Below are positions 9,030 to 16,091 of a DNA stretch of 64,000 nucleotides, one piece after another. The notes beneath the pieces are model-generated. The model was not told the origin of the DNA and ran no database searches. It was given only the letters and a program-made list of their open reading frames with translations. How positions within the stretch are numbered: the first letter of the stretch is position 1; the number at the start of each line of letters is the position of its first letter. Location: positions 62,001 to 126,000 of the forward strand of contig CAKTIM010000005.1 in NCBI GenBank assembly GCA_934565795.1, written 5' to 3'. The stretch comes from an uncultured Oscillospiraceae bacterium (GTDB taxonomy: Bacteria > Bacillota > Clostridia > Oscillospirales > Oscillospiraceae). Both the position numbers and the translations under genes were made by a program.

Positions 9030-9061
9030 AAGTCCCCCGAATGAAACCATTCGGGGGACTT
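9030..9061. terminator. Bidirectional terminator between aspartate kinase and the GH2 glycosidase
   Basis: A perfect 14-bp stem, AAGTCCCCCGAATG (9030-9043) with CATTCGGGGGACTT (9048-9061), and a four-base loop. It sits between the stop codons of two convergent genes; the flanking T-rich tracts are short. Confidence 0.8.
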
Positions 9062-9064
9062 GTG

Positions 9065-12000
9065 TTATTTCAGGAACTGGAAATCCATGAAGTCGAAGTC
9101 GCAGCCGGGGAGGAAGAGGAAGGTGACATCCTGCCTGCCGGTGAGGCCCTCCAGGGGGAAGGTGCGGGCCTGGTAATCCGGGCAGCCGGGGAACTCCACA
9201 ATGCGGCGGGCGGTGACGCCGCCGGACTCGAAGCGGAGGTGGATGGTGTTGTTCTCCAGCTTGCTTCTGCCCCGGATGGAAAGGCCGGTAAAGCCGGTGT
9301 CGCCAAAGTCCAGGCCCCGGAACACCAGAGAGACGTTGTTGCCGATGCCCTCCACGGCGTCGGGGGTCAGGGTGTATTTGTCGCCGTAGACGGTGGTGTA
9401 GTGCCGGGCGGGGATCACCTCCCAGGCGATGCTGCGCTCCTTGAAGGTAAGGCCCTTGATGTGCACCTTGCAGTCCAGCTCGATACCCAGAATATCCTGG
9501 CCGGTCAGCGGCTCGTCCAGGGTGTAGGTGTCGTCCTGATACACATTCCACTGGGACACCTTGTCATAGATGCGCTGGCCGATCATTTTGCTGCCGGGGG
9601 CATGGGGGATACCCTTCCAGAAGCGGATGGGAGTGGGCACGCTGGACATTTCAAATACGGAGATGGTCAGCTCCTGCGCTCCGGCGGGGCCGAAATCCAG
9701 CTGACGGAAAGCGATCCAGCTGGAGCCCTTGCGGGCGGTGGTGATGCCCCGCTCGTTGCCGTTGCCGATCTCGCCGTCGGAGTCAGTGAACAGGGCGGCG
9801 CTGACGAATTCATAGGGATCCAGGCTCAGGCTGCCCACGCCCTCCACGCTGGCCTCCAGGTCGGACAGGGTCACGCCGCTCATGCAGCGGATGCGCACCC
9901 GGCCGTCGCCCACGCCGGTGAGGCGCACTCTGCCGCCGCCCAGCTCCTCCAGCTTCACATTGGTCACGGTGACACCCTGGTGGTCAGTCACGCGCCAGGA
10001 CAGGGTTTTATCAGAGGCGTTCTCGGGGAGTACGGTGGCTGTGATCTCCGCCTGGGGGTGCTCCTTCGTCAGGTGCAGGGAGGTGGCGCTCAGCTCAATT
10101 TTCCGCACGGGCACCGGCGGAAGCTCCGGGCGGTGAGTGATCTTGGGCAGAAGCTCAAATTGCTCCGCCGCCTGGGTGACCTGAATTTCCACCGCCGCGC
10201 TCTCCAGCCCCGGCGCGCTGACGGTAATGGTGCCGCTGCCGCTGTGGCCCCAGCCTGCGGCTACGGCCAGCAGCATGCCGGAGAAGAGCTGGCGGCAGTC
10301 GGTCTTGTATTCGTCCATGTCCACGCTGTTGCCGTTGTCCAGGCCTACCAGCTCCAGGGAGCCTTCCACGCTGACCCGGACGGCGTCCACTGCGTTGGCC
10401 ACGGGATGGCCCTGGGCGTCCACAACGGTGATGGTGCAGAACACCAGCTCCCGGCCGCTGTTATCCACCTGGGCACGGTCGGCGGTGATGCGCAGGGCGG
10501 CAGGCGCGCTGAAGGAATCCTGCCGCTGCCGGGCGACCTCATTGCCCCGGTCGTCGTAGCCAACGGCCTCGATGTAGCCGGGGGCATAGGGAACCTGCCA
10601 GCTGGCCAGATTGTCCGACCCGCCCCGCAGGCTGCGCCTGCCCTGGCTCCGGCCGTTTACGATCAGCTCCACCTGGGGCAGGTTGGACAGAATGCTCACA
10701 TTGATCATCTGGCCGGGGTTAAAGTCCCAGTAGGGCAGCAGGTGCAGCACGGGCTTTTCCTGCCAGGTGTGCCAGCCTGCCTGATAGGCGTAGAAATAAT
10801 CCTTGGGAAACCCGGCGGTATCCACCAGGCCAAAATAGCTGTTCTTGGTGTGATAGGGCGTCGGCTCGCCGATGTAGTCAATGCCGCTCCACAGGAACTG
10901 TCCCAGCTGATAGGGGTACAGCTCGTCGGAGGCGATGCAGGCCTGGTGGCTCTCCGCGCCCCAGCTGGTGCGGCTGTTGCCCAGGCTGGAGCACTGCTCA
11001 TCGTCGTCCACCAGCAGCGGCTGGGACAGGGGGAAGTGATAGATGCCCCGGCTCTGAACCACAGAGGCGGTCTCGCTGCCGTAGATCACCCAGCCGGGAT
11101 ATTTTTCATGGTGCTCGTCGTACAGGCTTTCGCCGTAGTTGTAGCCCACCACGTCCAGCAGGGGAGCGCAGTGCTGGGTATTCTCCCAGGCCATGTAGTT
11201 GGAGCCGAAGGTGGTCAGGCCGTTCCTCCGGGGGTCATGGCGGAGCACCTCCCGGCACAGGGCCTGGGTGGTGTCGTAGCCCTCCTGGGCGTCCCGGTGG
11301 GTGTCGTAGATCTCATTGCCGATGCTCCACATGATGAGGCTGGGGTGGTTCCGATCCCGGCGTACCCAGCTGGCCACATCCTTCTGGAACCACTGGGGGA
11401 AGAAGCGGGCATAGTCATAGGGCGTCTTGCTGCGCAGCCACATGTCAAAGGCCTCGTCGATCACCACAATGCCCAGCTCGTCCGCCAGCTCCATCACGGC
11501 GGGGGCGGGCATGTTGTGAGAGGTGCGCAGGGCGTTCACGCCCATGTCCTTCATGATTTCCAGCTGCCGCCGGGCGGCGGAGCGGTTGAAGGCCGCGCCC
11601 AGGCAGCCCAGGTCGTGATGCAGGCACACGCCGTGGAGCACCAGACGCCGGTGATTCAGGAACAGTCCCTTATCCGGGAAAACCTCCACCGTGCGGAAGC
11701 CACAGGGCTCCGTCAGCTCGTCCAGAGCTTCGCCGCCGCGCAGGAGCCGCGCCCGAAGCCGGTAGCAGCTGGGTGCATCCACCGACCAGAGCCGGGGATT
11801 CTCTACCGGGAATACCGCCTCTTCGGCGCAGGGCGCAGTCACGGCGGCAACCGCTTCCCCCGCCGCCGTCAGCAGGGTATATTCTACCACGTCGGTGGGC
11901 AGGGCATTTTCCGCCTCCGCCGATACCGTGACCTGCCATTTGCCCTGGCTCAGCTCCCGGGGGGAGACATACAGCCCATCGGTGACCAGGTGGGTGTCGT

Positions 12001-12421
12001 CATACTGGATGCACCACACGTCCCGGTAGATACCCGCGCCGGAATACCAGCGGGAGTTGGGGTGGCGCAGCAGGCAGCGCACCAGGATGGTATTTTCGCC
12101 GGGGTACAGATAATCCGTCACGTCCACCTGGAAGGAGGAATAGCCATACTTCCACTCCAGCGCCAGCTTCCCGTTGACGTACACCGCCGAATCCATATAC
12201 ACGCCCTCAAAGTACAGGCAGAAGCGGCGGCCGGGGGTGTAGGTAAAGCGCTTGCGGTACCAGCCGGTGCCGTCCTGATACAGATCGCTTACATGCCAGA
12301 TCTGCCAGTCGTGGGGCAGCGTCACCGGCTCCCAGCAAAGCGTCCCGGCCGGGAGCGATTCACCGCACTGCGTGTCGACGTAGCATTCCCAATCTCTGTT
12401 CCAAAGGGTTTTTGTTCTCAT
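9065..12421 (-). CDS. Glycoside hydrolase family 2 enzyme (beta-galactosidase-like) with C-terminal carbohydrate-binding-like region
   Basis: A 1118-residue protein without a signal peptide, so cytoplasmic. Order: sugar-binding jelly-roll domain (about 1-150), Ig-like domain (about 155-250), TIM barrel (about 250-555), Ig-like domains including a DUF4982-type segment, and a beta-rich C-terminus (about 820-1118) resembling a CBM6-type module and ending DFMDFQFLK. The acid/base glutamate is E370 in WSIGNE and the nucleophile is probably E450 in YGSE. GH2 enzymes of this build cleave beta-galactosides or beta-glucuronides; the exact sugar cannot be read. The ATG at 12421 follows AAAGGAAC. The gene starts directly after a terminator, at the end of the polysaccharide operon. 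Confidence 0.92.
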   Translation of the reverse strand: MRTKTLWNRDWECYVDTQCGESLPAGTLCWEPVTLPHDWQIWHVSDLYQDGTGWYRKRFTYTPGRRFCLYFEGVYMDSAVYVNGKLALEWKYGYSSFQVDVTDYLYPGENTILVRCLLRHPNSRWYSGAGIYRDVWCIQYDDTHLVTDGLYVSPRELSQGKWQVTVSAEAENALPTDVVEYTLLTAAGEAVAAVTAPCAEEAVFPVENPRLWSVDAPSCYRLRARLLRGGEALDELTEPCGFRTVEVFPDKGLFLNHRRLVLHGVCLHHDLGCLGAAFNRSAARRQLEIMKDMGVNALRTSHNMPAPAVMELADELGIVVIDEAFDMWLRSKTPYDYARFFPQWFQKDVASWVRRDRNHPSLIMWSIGNEIYDTHRDAQEGYDTTQALCREVLRHDPRRNGLTTFGSNYMAWENTQHCAPLLDVVGYNYGESLYDEHHEKYPGWVIYGSETASVVQSRGIYHFPLSQPLLVDDDEQCSSLGNSRTSWGAESHQACIASDELYPYQLGQFLWSGIDYIGEPTPYHTKNSYFGLVDTAGFPKDYFYAYQAGWHTWQEKPVLHLLPYWDFNPGQMINVSILSNLPQVELIVNGRSQGRRSLRGGSDNLASWQVPYAPGYIEAVGYDDRGNEVARQRQDSFSAPAALRITADRAQVDNSGRELVFCTITVVDAQGHPVANAVDAVRVSVEGSLELVGLDNGNSVDMDEYKTDCRQLFSGMLLAVAAGWGHSGSGTITVSAPGLESAAVEIQVTQAAEQFELLPKITHRPELPPVPVRKIELSATSLHLTKEHPQAEITATVLPENASDKTLSWRVTDHQGVTVTNVKLEELGGGRVRLTGVGDGRVRIRCMSGVTLSDLEASVEGVGSLSLDPYEFVSAALFTDSDGEIGNGNERGITTARKGSSWIAFRQLDFGPAGAQELTISVFEMSSVPTPIRFWKGIPHAPGSKMIGQRIYDKVSQWNVYQDDTYTLDEPLTGQDILGIELDCKVHIKGLTFKERSIAWEVIPARHYTTVYGDKYTLTPDAVEGIGNNVSLVFRGLDFGDTGFTGLSIRGRSKLENNTIHLRFESGGVTARRIVEFPGCPDYQARTFPLEGLTGRQDVTFLFLPGCDFDFMDFQFLK

Positions 12422-12440
12422 ATCCGATGTTCCTTTCATC

Positions 12441-12469
12441 AAAAAAAGCGGCTGCCGGGGGCAGCCGCT
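12441..12469 (-). terminator. Terminator after the BY-kinase gene
   Basis: On the minus strand AGCGGCTGCC pairs with GGCAGCCGCT (12448-12469), followed by seven T (12441-12447). It lies only 20 bases before the start codon of the GH2 gene. Confidence 0.85.
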
Positions 12470-12474
12470 GAGGG

Positions 12475-13188
12475 TTACTTCTTCGCGGACGAGGCGTCTG
12501 CGCTGGAATATTGATAGGCATACTTGTTGTAGGTGCTGTACTTGTAGTTCCGGCCCACGGCGTTTTCCACCTTGTTCAGAACCACGCCCAGCACGGGACA
12601 GTTTGCGTCCCGCAGCTGCTGCACCACGCTCTGCACCGCCCGGTAGGGCACCTTTCCGGCCTCCACCACCACCACGGCGCCGTCGCACTTGGGGGCCAGC
12701 ACCGCCGCGTCGCTCACCACGCCCAGGGGAGCGGTGTCGATCAATATGTAATCAAACTGACTTTTGCCCCACTCCAGCAGGGAGCCGAACCGCCGCCCGG
12801 CCAGAAGCTCAGTGGGGTTGGGGGGTACGGGGCCTGCCAGCATGGCATACATCACCGGCTCGTTGGTGACGCACAGCGCCTCCTCCAGATTGGCCATGCC
12901 GGATAGATAGTGGGCCAGGCCCGTCTTGATATTCTCCCGGTTGACCATCTGATACTTCATGGCAGAGCGCCGCAGGTCGCCGTCCAGCAGCAGCACCCGC
13001 TTGCCCAGCTCCGCCAGGGACTTGGCCAGCTCCAGGGTAAGGCTGCTCTTGCCCTCTCCGGCGGTGGTGCTGGTGATCAGGATCACCTTCTTGTCGTCAC
13101 CGCAGAACTGGATGTTGGCGCGCAGGTATTTGATCTGCTCATTGATCTGATAGGGCAGCTCGTGGGGCTTAAAAGTCACTTTTTGCAT
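12475..13188 (-). CDS. CpsD/CapB-family protein-tyrosine kinase (BY-kinase)
   Basis: A 237-residue cytoplasmic bacterial tyrosine kinase. Walker A is STTAGEGKSS (about 40-49), Walker A' is LLLDGDLR (about 71-78) and Walker B is ILIDTAP (about 148-154). The C-terminus carries a tyrosine cluster (YKYSTYNKYAYQY), the usual autophosphorylation site. Such kinases work with a CapA/Wzz-type membrane adaptor to set the length and export of capsule or exopolysaccharide; the adaptor is encoded two genes upstream at 14900-15631. The ATG follows AGAGGAGAAATCCC. In the usual order adaptor and kinase are adjacent; here an LCP gene and a small secreted protein gene lie between them. Confidence 0.94.
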   Translation of the reverse strand: MQKVTFKPHELPYQINEQIKYLRANIQFCGDDKKVILITSTTAGEGKSSLTLELAKSLAELGKRVLLLDGDLRRSAMKYQMVNRENIKTGLAHYLSGMANLEEALCVTNEPVMYAMLAGPVPPNPTELLAGRRFGSLLEWGKSQFDYILIDTAPLGVVSDAAVLAPKCDGAVVVVEAGKVPYRAVQSVVQQLRDANCPVLGVVLNKVENAVGRNYKYSTYNKYAYQYSSADASSAKK

Positions 13189-13304
13189 GGGATTTCTCCT
13201 CTGGTTTTTATTCTATATAAAACAGCCGTCTGTTTGGATTCAAAGGAAATGGGCTGCCGCATCCGCGGCAAGGCCGGCCTGTCGCCGGAAAAAAGAGACG
13301 TTCA

Positions 13305-13334
13305 GCTGCCGCCCTGCCAAAGCAAGGCGGCAGC
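13305..13334 (-). terminator. Possible weak terminator after the small secreted protein gene
   Basis: GCTGCCGCC (13305-13313) pairs with GGCGGCAGC (13326-13334). On the minus strand a T-rich stretch follows only after about 8 bases, so it may be a leaky terminator or processing hairpin. Confidence 0.45.
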
Positions 13335-13352
13335 CTTGGTTTGCTTGGTTGT

Positions 13353-13853
13353 TTACTCGTTCACCACGTAAATGGCGTAGGTACCGGCAGCCTCGGCATA
13401 GCCGAAGAATTCACCGCCCAGACCGGCGCTGATCAGCACCCAGTCCTCGGTGTCCACGTACTTCACCAGCACGATAACATGCACATCCTCGGTGCCCTCA
13501 CCGTAGAAAGTCAGGAGGCAAGGGAATTCGTCGGCATCGTAATCCTCCATGGCAGCCAGGGTCAGCTTACTGAAATCAAGGGTCTTCAGCAGCTCCACAT
13601 CAATGTGGGGATCCTCTTCGGCACCCTCGGCGGTAAGCGCCTCAATGGCGGCGGCAATGGCCGCATTGACCTGCTCTTCCGTGGCAGGCTCTTCCTCGGT
13701 TTCAGAAACCTCATAGTCAAGCTCCACCTCTTCGGTTTCGCTCTTAATCAGTTCAAACAGCCTGGTTTTGCTGCCCTCGGCAAACGCCGCAGTGCACAGC
13801 ACGGAGGCCACCATTGCAAGAGCCAAGACAAGAGAAATAACCTTTTTCATCAT
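13353..13853 (-). CDS. Small secreted acidic protein of unknown function
   Basis: A 166-residue protein that I do not recognise. It begins with a clear Sec signal peptide (MMKK, hydrophobic core to about residue 20, cleavage near AAFA-EG). The mature part is strongly acidic, with glutamate-rich runs at about 40-60 and 75-85, then a beta-rich region with LLTFYGEG, VLVKYVDTEDWVLIS and GTYAIYVVNE. The gene sits between the LCP lipoprotein and the BY-kinase of a polysaccharide operon, so a surface role is plausible but unproven. AGGAGG precedes two successive ATG codons; either may be used (13853 or 13850). Confidence 0.8.
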   Translation of the reverse strand: MMKKVISLVLALAMVASVLCTAAFAEGSKTRLFELIKSETEEVELDYEVSETEEEPATEEQVNAAIAAAIEALTAEGAEEDPHIDVELLKTLDFSKLTLAAMEDYDADEFPCLLTFYGEGTEDVHVIVLVKYVDTEDWVLISAGLGGEFFGYAEAAGTYAIYVVNE

Positions 13854-13879
13854 GATTTCCTCCTTTCTTGATAATTTTA

Positions 13880-13904
13880 TTTAGTCGGAGATTTCTCCGC
13901 TAAA
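13880..13904 (-). terminator. Weak hairpin between the LCP gene and the small secreted protein gene
   Basis: An imperfect TTTAG-CGGAG / CTCCG-CTAAA stem followed on the minus strand by an AT-rich stretch. It could lower expression of the downstream genes relative to the LCP gene. Confidence 0.35.
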
Positions 13905-13912
13905 TAGCGTTG

Positions 13913-14899
13913 CTACGCATCGTCCGGGGCATAGTAAAGCTCCAGAAGAAGCTGCTTCAGTCCGTCCTCGTCGATGTAGTATTCATCGTGGGCGCGGCCC
14001 GGAATGGTCTGCCCAGGGACATTCAGAATGGTACTGGAAACATGGAACTCCGTCAGATGCCGGAGCATATCTCCGTCCATATCGGTTTCAATATAGGGGT
14101 CGAGCTGCTTGAGCAGCACCTCGATATTGCTGCCGCTCAGGCTGCTCAGCTGGTTGAACAGCTGCCGGATGAACCAGCCCTGCCGCCGCATCCGCACGTC
14201 GTTGCTGCCGGATACGCCGGTGTCACGGTAGCGCAGGAAGCTTTCCAGGGTGTCGGCATCCAGGGTAACGGTGGAGCCGGCAACATAGCTGGGGTCGATA
14301 TCCGTCCAGTCCTCCTCCAGCCGCAGCGAGACGCCGCCCACCAGCTCGGAGGCGGCAGTGATGCCGTCCAGCGTCATGGAGCAATAGGCATGGATGGGCA
14401 GGCCATACAGCAGGTCGGATACCTTCCGCTTCATCAGAAGACAGCTGCGCTTGGAATTGTCGCCAAAGGAATACTGCATGGTCAGCTGCATGGTGCCGGA
14501 GAACAGATAGTTCCGATCTCGGTCGTATACATCCACCTGGGTCATGGTGTCGCGGGAGAGGGTGACGGGCTGAATGATCTGGTTGTCCGGGTCGATCACC
14601 AGCAGAATGATGGTGTCTGACCGGCCGCCGTTGCCCAGGCCGTATCGGGCCTCCTGCTCGGTGGTGCGGGTGTCCACGCCCATGAACAGGATGGTGCGCA
14701 GGTGGGAATTAAACCGCCAGGTCTTGCCCTGGGCCGTTACCTCCCGGCTCCATTCGTCCGGCTGGGTCTGGGCCTGCGCGTCGCCCTGGTCGGCATCCGC
14801 CGTGGCTGCCGCCTCCAGCCGGGTGGGGGCCTTCTGCCCGCAGCCGGCCAGCGAGATCGCCAGCAGCAGCGCCAGCGCCCACGCCGCGCCCCGGCGCAT
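13913..14899 (-). CDS. LytR-CpsA-Psr family lipoprotein (wall polysaccharide ligase type)
   Basis: A 328-residue extracytoplasmic protein. The N-terminus is a lipoprotein signal with lipobox LAGC (Cys20), unlike the usual LCP proteins that keep a transmembrane anchor. The LCP domain spans about residues 65-260, with ILFMGVDTR, SDTIILLVIDP, the arginine motif LSRDT and the later RYRDTGVSGSNDVRMRRQ block. LCP enzymes transfer undecaprenyl-linked glycans such as teichoic acid or capsule to peptidoglycan. Its ATG abuts the stop codon of the CapA-like gene with no spacing, indicating coupling, and it likely attaches the polysaccharide whose export that protein controls. Confidence 0.9.
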   Translation of the reverse strand: MRRGAAWALALLLAISLAGCGQKAPTRLEAAATADADQGDAQAQTQPDEWSREVTAQGKTWRFNSHLRTILFMGVDTRTTEQEARYGLGNGGRSDTIILLVIDPDNQIIQPVTLSRDTMTQVDVYDRDRNYLFSGTMQLTMQYSFGDNSKRSCLLMKRKVSDLLYGLPIHAYCSMTLDGITAASELVGGVSLRLEEDWTDIDPSYVAGSTVTLDADTLESFLRYRDTGVSGSNDVRMRRQGWFIRQLFNQLSSLSGSNIEVLLKQLDPYIETDMDGDMLRHLTEFHVSSTILNVPGQTIPGRAHDEYYIDEDGLKQLLLELYYAPDDA

Positions 14900-15631
14900 C
14901 TATGCCCGCCGTGCGCTCTGCTTCTTGGTGTCCCGCTCCACGCTTACCTCGCCCAGAACGTTCAAGCCCAGATAATTGCGCACGTCCTCTTCGGTCTTAA
15001 TGGTGTCGTCCATCAGGTAGACCACCACAAACACGCCTGCCAGCAGCACGAACAGTAATAGTCCGCCCAGCACGGCGTTCTTGCTCACCGAGGGGCTGAC
15101 CGGGTGGGTGGGCACGGTGGCCCGGCTGACCATGGACGGCTCGTCGGTATTCATCACGGAGGCGATCCTGGCCCGTAGCTCGTCGGCAATGGCATTGCTG
15201 ATATCCGACGCCAGCCGGGGGTCGGGGTTCTTGACCACGATTTTCAGAATGTGGGAATTGGAGGGATTGGAAATCTCCACGGTGCCCAGCAGCTGCTCAT
15301 AGGTGGAATCCAGGCCCACCGTATCGATGACGCTCTCCATCACCTCACGGGTGGTGGCGACGATCTGGAAGTCCACCGCCAGCTGGCTGCCGATCTGCAG
15401 GTCGGCCAGCGAGGTAATGCTGGTGGATTTGCTGTAGACGTAGATCATGGAGGTGGCCTGATACTGGGGGGTGACGAACAGCTTGGTAAAAATGCCCGCC
15501 GCCGCCGCGCCGATCACAAATGCCAGCACCAGCGCCCAGGCCTTGCGCAGCAGCACCTGCGCCAGCTCCACCAGGTCGATGGTGGTTTCATCTGCGGCAG
15601 CTGCCGGGTGCATATTCTTTCCGTCGCTCAT
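14900..15631 (-). CDS. CapA/Wzz-type polysaccharide co-polymerase (YveK-like adaptor)
   Basis: A 243-residue membrane protein with the Wzz plan: a cytoplasmic N-terminus (IDLVELAQVLLRK), a first membrane segment (about residues 33-53), an extracellular helical region, and a second membrane segment (about 187-209) followed by a short basic tail. A proline-rich turn (VPTHPVSPSVSK) just before the second segment is typical. The protein sets chain length and activates the BY-kinase encoded downstream. The ATG at 15631 is chosen because AAAAGGAGA lies upstream and residues before it in the same frame fall in a repeat. It is the first gene of a minus-strand operon behind a long leader. Confidence 0.9.
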   Translation of the reverse strand: MSDGKNMHPAAAADETTIDLVELAQVLLRKAWALVLAFVIGAAAAGIFTKLFVTPQYQATSMIYVYSKSTSITSLADLQIGSQLAVDFQIVATTREVMESVIDTVGLDSTYEQLLGTVEISNPSNSHILKIVVKNPDPRLASDISNAIADELRARIASVMNTDEPSMVSRATVPTHPVSPSVSKNAVLGGLLLFVLLAGVFVVVYLMDDTIKTEEDVRNYLGLNVLGEVSVERDTKKQSARRA

Positions 15632-15701
15632 GGGGATACATCTCCTTTTGCATTTCCCGTTCCCTCGCATCCGGGAACAGGCCTGCGCAGCCGCAGTTTC
15701 T

Positions 15702-15865
15702 AGGGAAGCTCTGATTAAATCGGCAAGAGCTGTGAGCGAGAGATTTTTCGGCCAATCGAGGTATCGAAAACGGCGGAATACTGTATGTATTTCCCGCTTT
15801 CGATACCGAAGAGTGGGCGAAAAAGATCTGCTCACGGCCGCAGACGATTTATTCAGAGATTCCCT
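15702..15865. repeat. 164-bp imperfect palindromic element (MITE-like)
   Basis: Its outer arms, AGGGAAGCTCTGATTAAATC at the left and GATTTATTCAGAGATTCCCT at the right, are near-perfect inverted repeats, and the complementarity continues with small mismatches almost to the centre near 15783 (for example GGTATCGAAA against TTTCGATACC). There is no coding capacity. Related ends occur near 56899 and 60858. The element lies inside the transcribed leader of the CapA operon and could fold into one long hairpin. No convincing target-site duplication is visible. Confidence 0.75.
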
Positions 15866-15896
15866 GGTACAACAGTTTCAATAAATTGTCAACCTA

Positions 15897-15925
15897 ATAG
15901 TACCAGAGAACACGCAAGAATTCAA
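15897..15925 (-). promoter_or_regulatory. Promoter of the CapA/LCP/BY-kinase operon
   Basis: On the minus strand TTGAAT (15920-15925), 17-base spacer, TACTAT (15897-15902). Transcription from here would begin near 15890 and run through the palindromic repeat, giving a leader of about 260 bases. Confidence 0.65.
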
Positions 15926-16024
15926 CCTAAAATTTCAGAAAAATGCGTCAAGTTTTTGGTGCTGTTTTTGTCCATTTTAACGCACTGCGCCGAAAAGTGA
16001 ACTTGAAAAGCAACGGAAAACGGT

Positions 16025-16088
16025 AAAAAACACCGCGCGGCCCCCCTAAAACTGCCGATTTGCGTCGTGGGGGGAGGCTGCGCGGTGT
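16025..16088 (-). terminator. Terminator of the RND transporter gene
   Basis: On the minus strand ACACCGCGC and CCCCCC pair with GGGGGG and GCGCGGTGT across an internal loop, followed by a run of T at 16025-16030. Confidence 0.8.
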
Positions 16089-16091
16089 GGG

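Larger units (their letters stand above)
15632..16091. other. Intergenic region between the capsule operon and the RND gene
   Basis: About 460 bases without a gene. It holds the 5' leader of the CapA operon with a 164-bp palindromic repeat (15702-15865), the operon promoter (15897-15925), an AT-rich stretch, and the RND gene terminator (16025-16088). I see no other element. Confidence 0.8.

Noticed and set aside
9014..12514. Open plus-strand frame of 1166 codons across the GH2 gene
   Set aside because: It is antisense to a clear GH2 enzyme, has no domain features and low-complexity His/Ala/Gly composition. Long antisense frames arise from the high GC content at third codon positions.
15632..15900. 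N-terminal extension of the CapA-like protein to position 15835
   Set aside because: The extension is encoded by the palindromic repeat; a good ribosome binding site lies just before ATG 15631.
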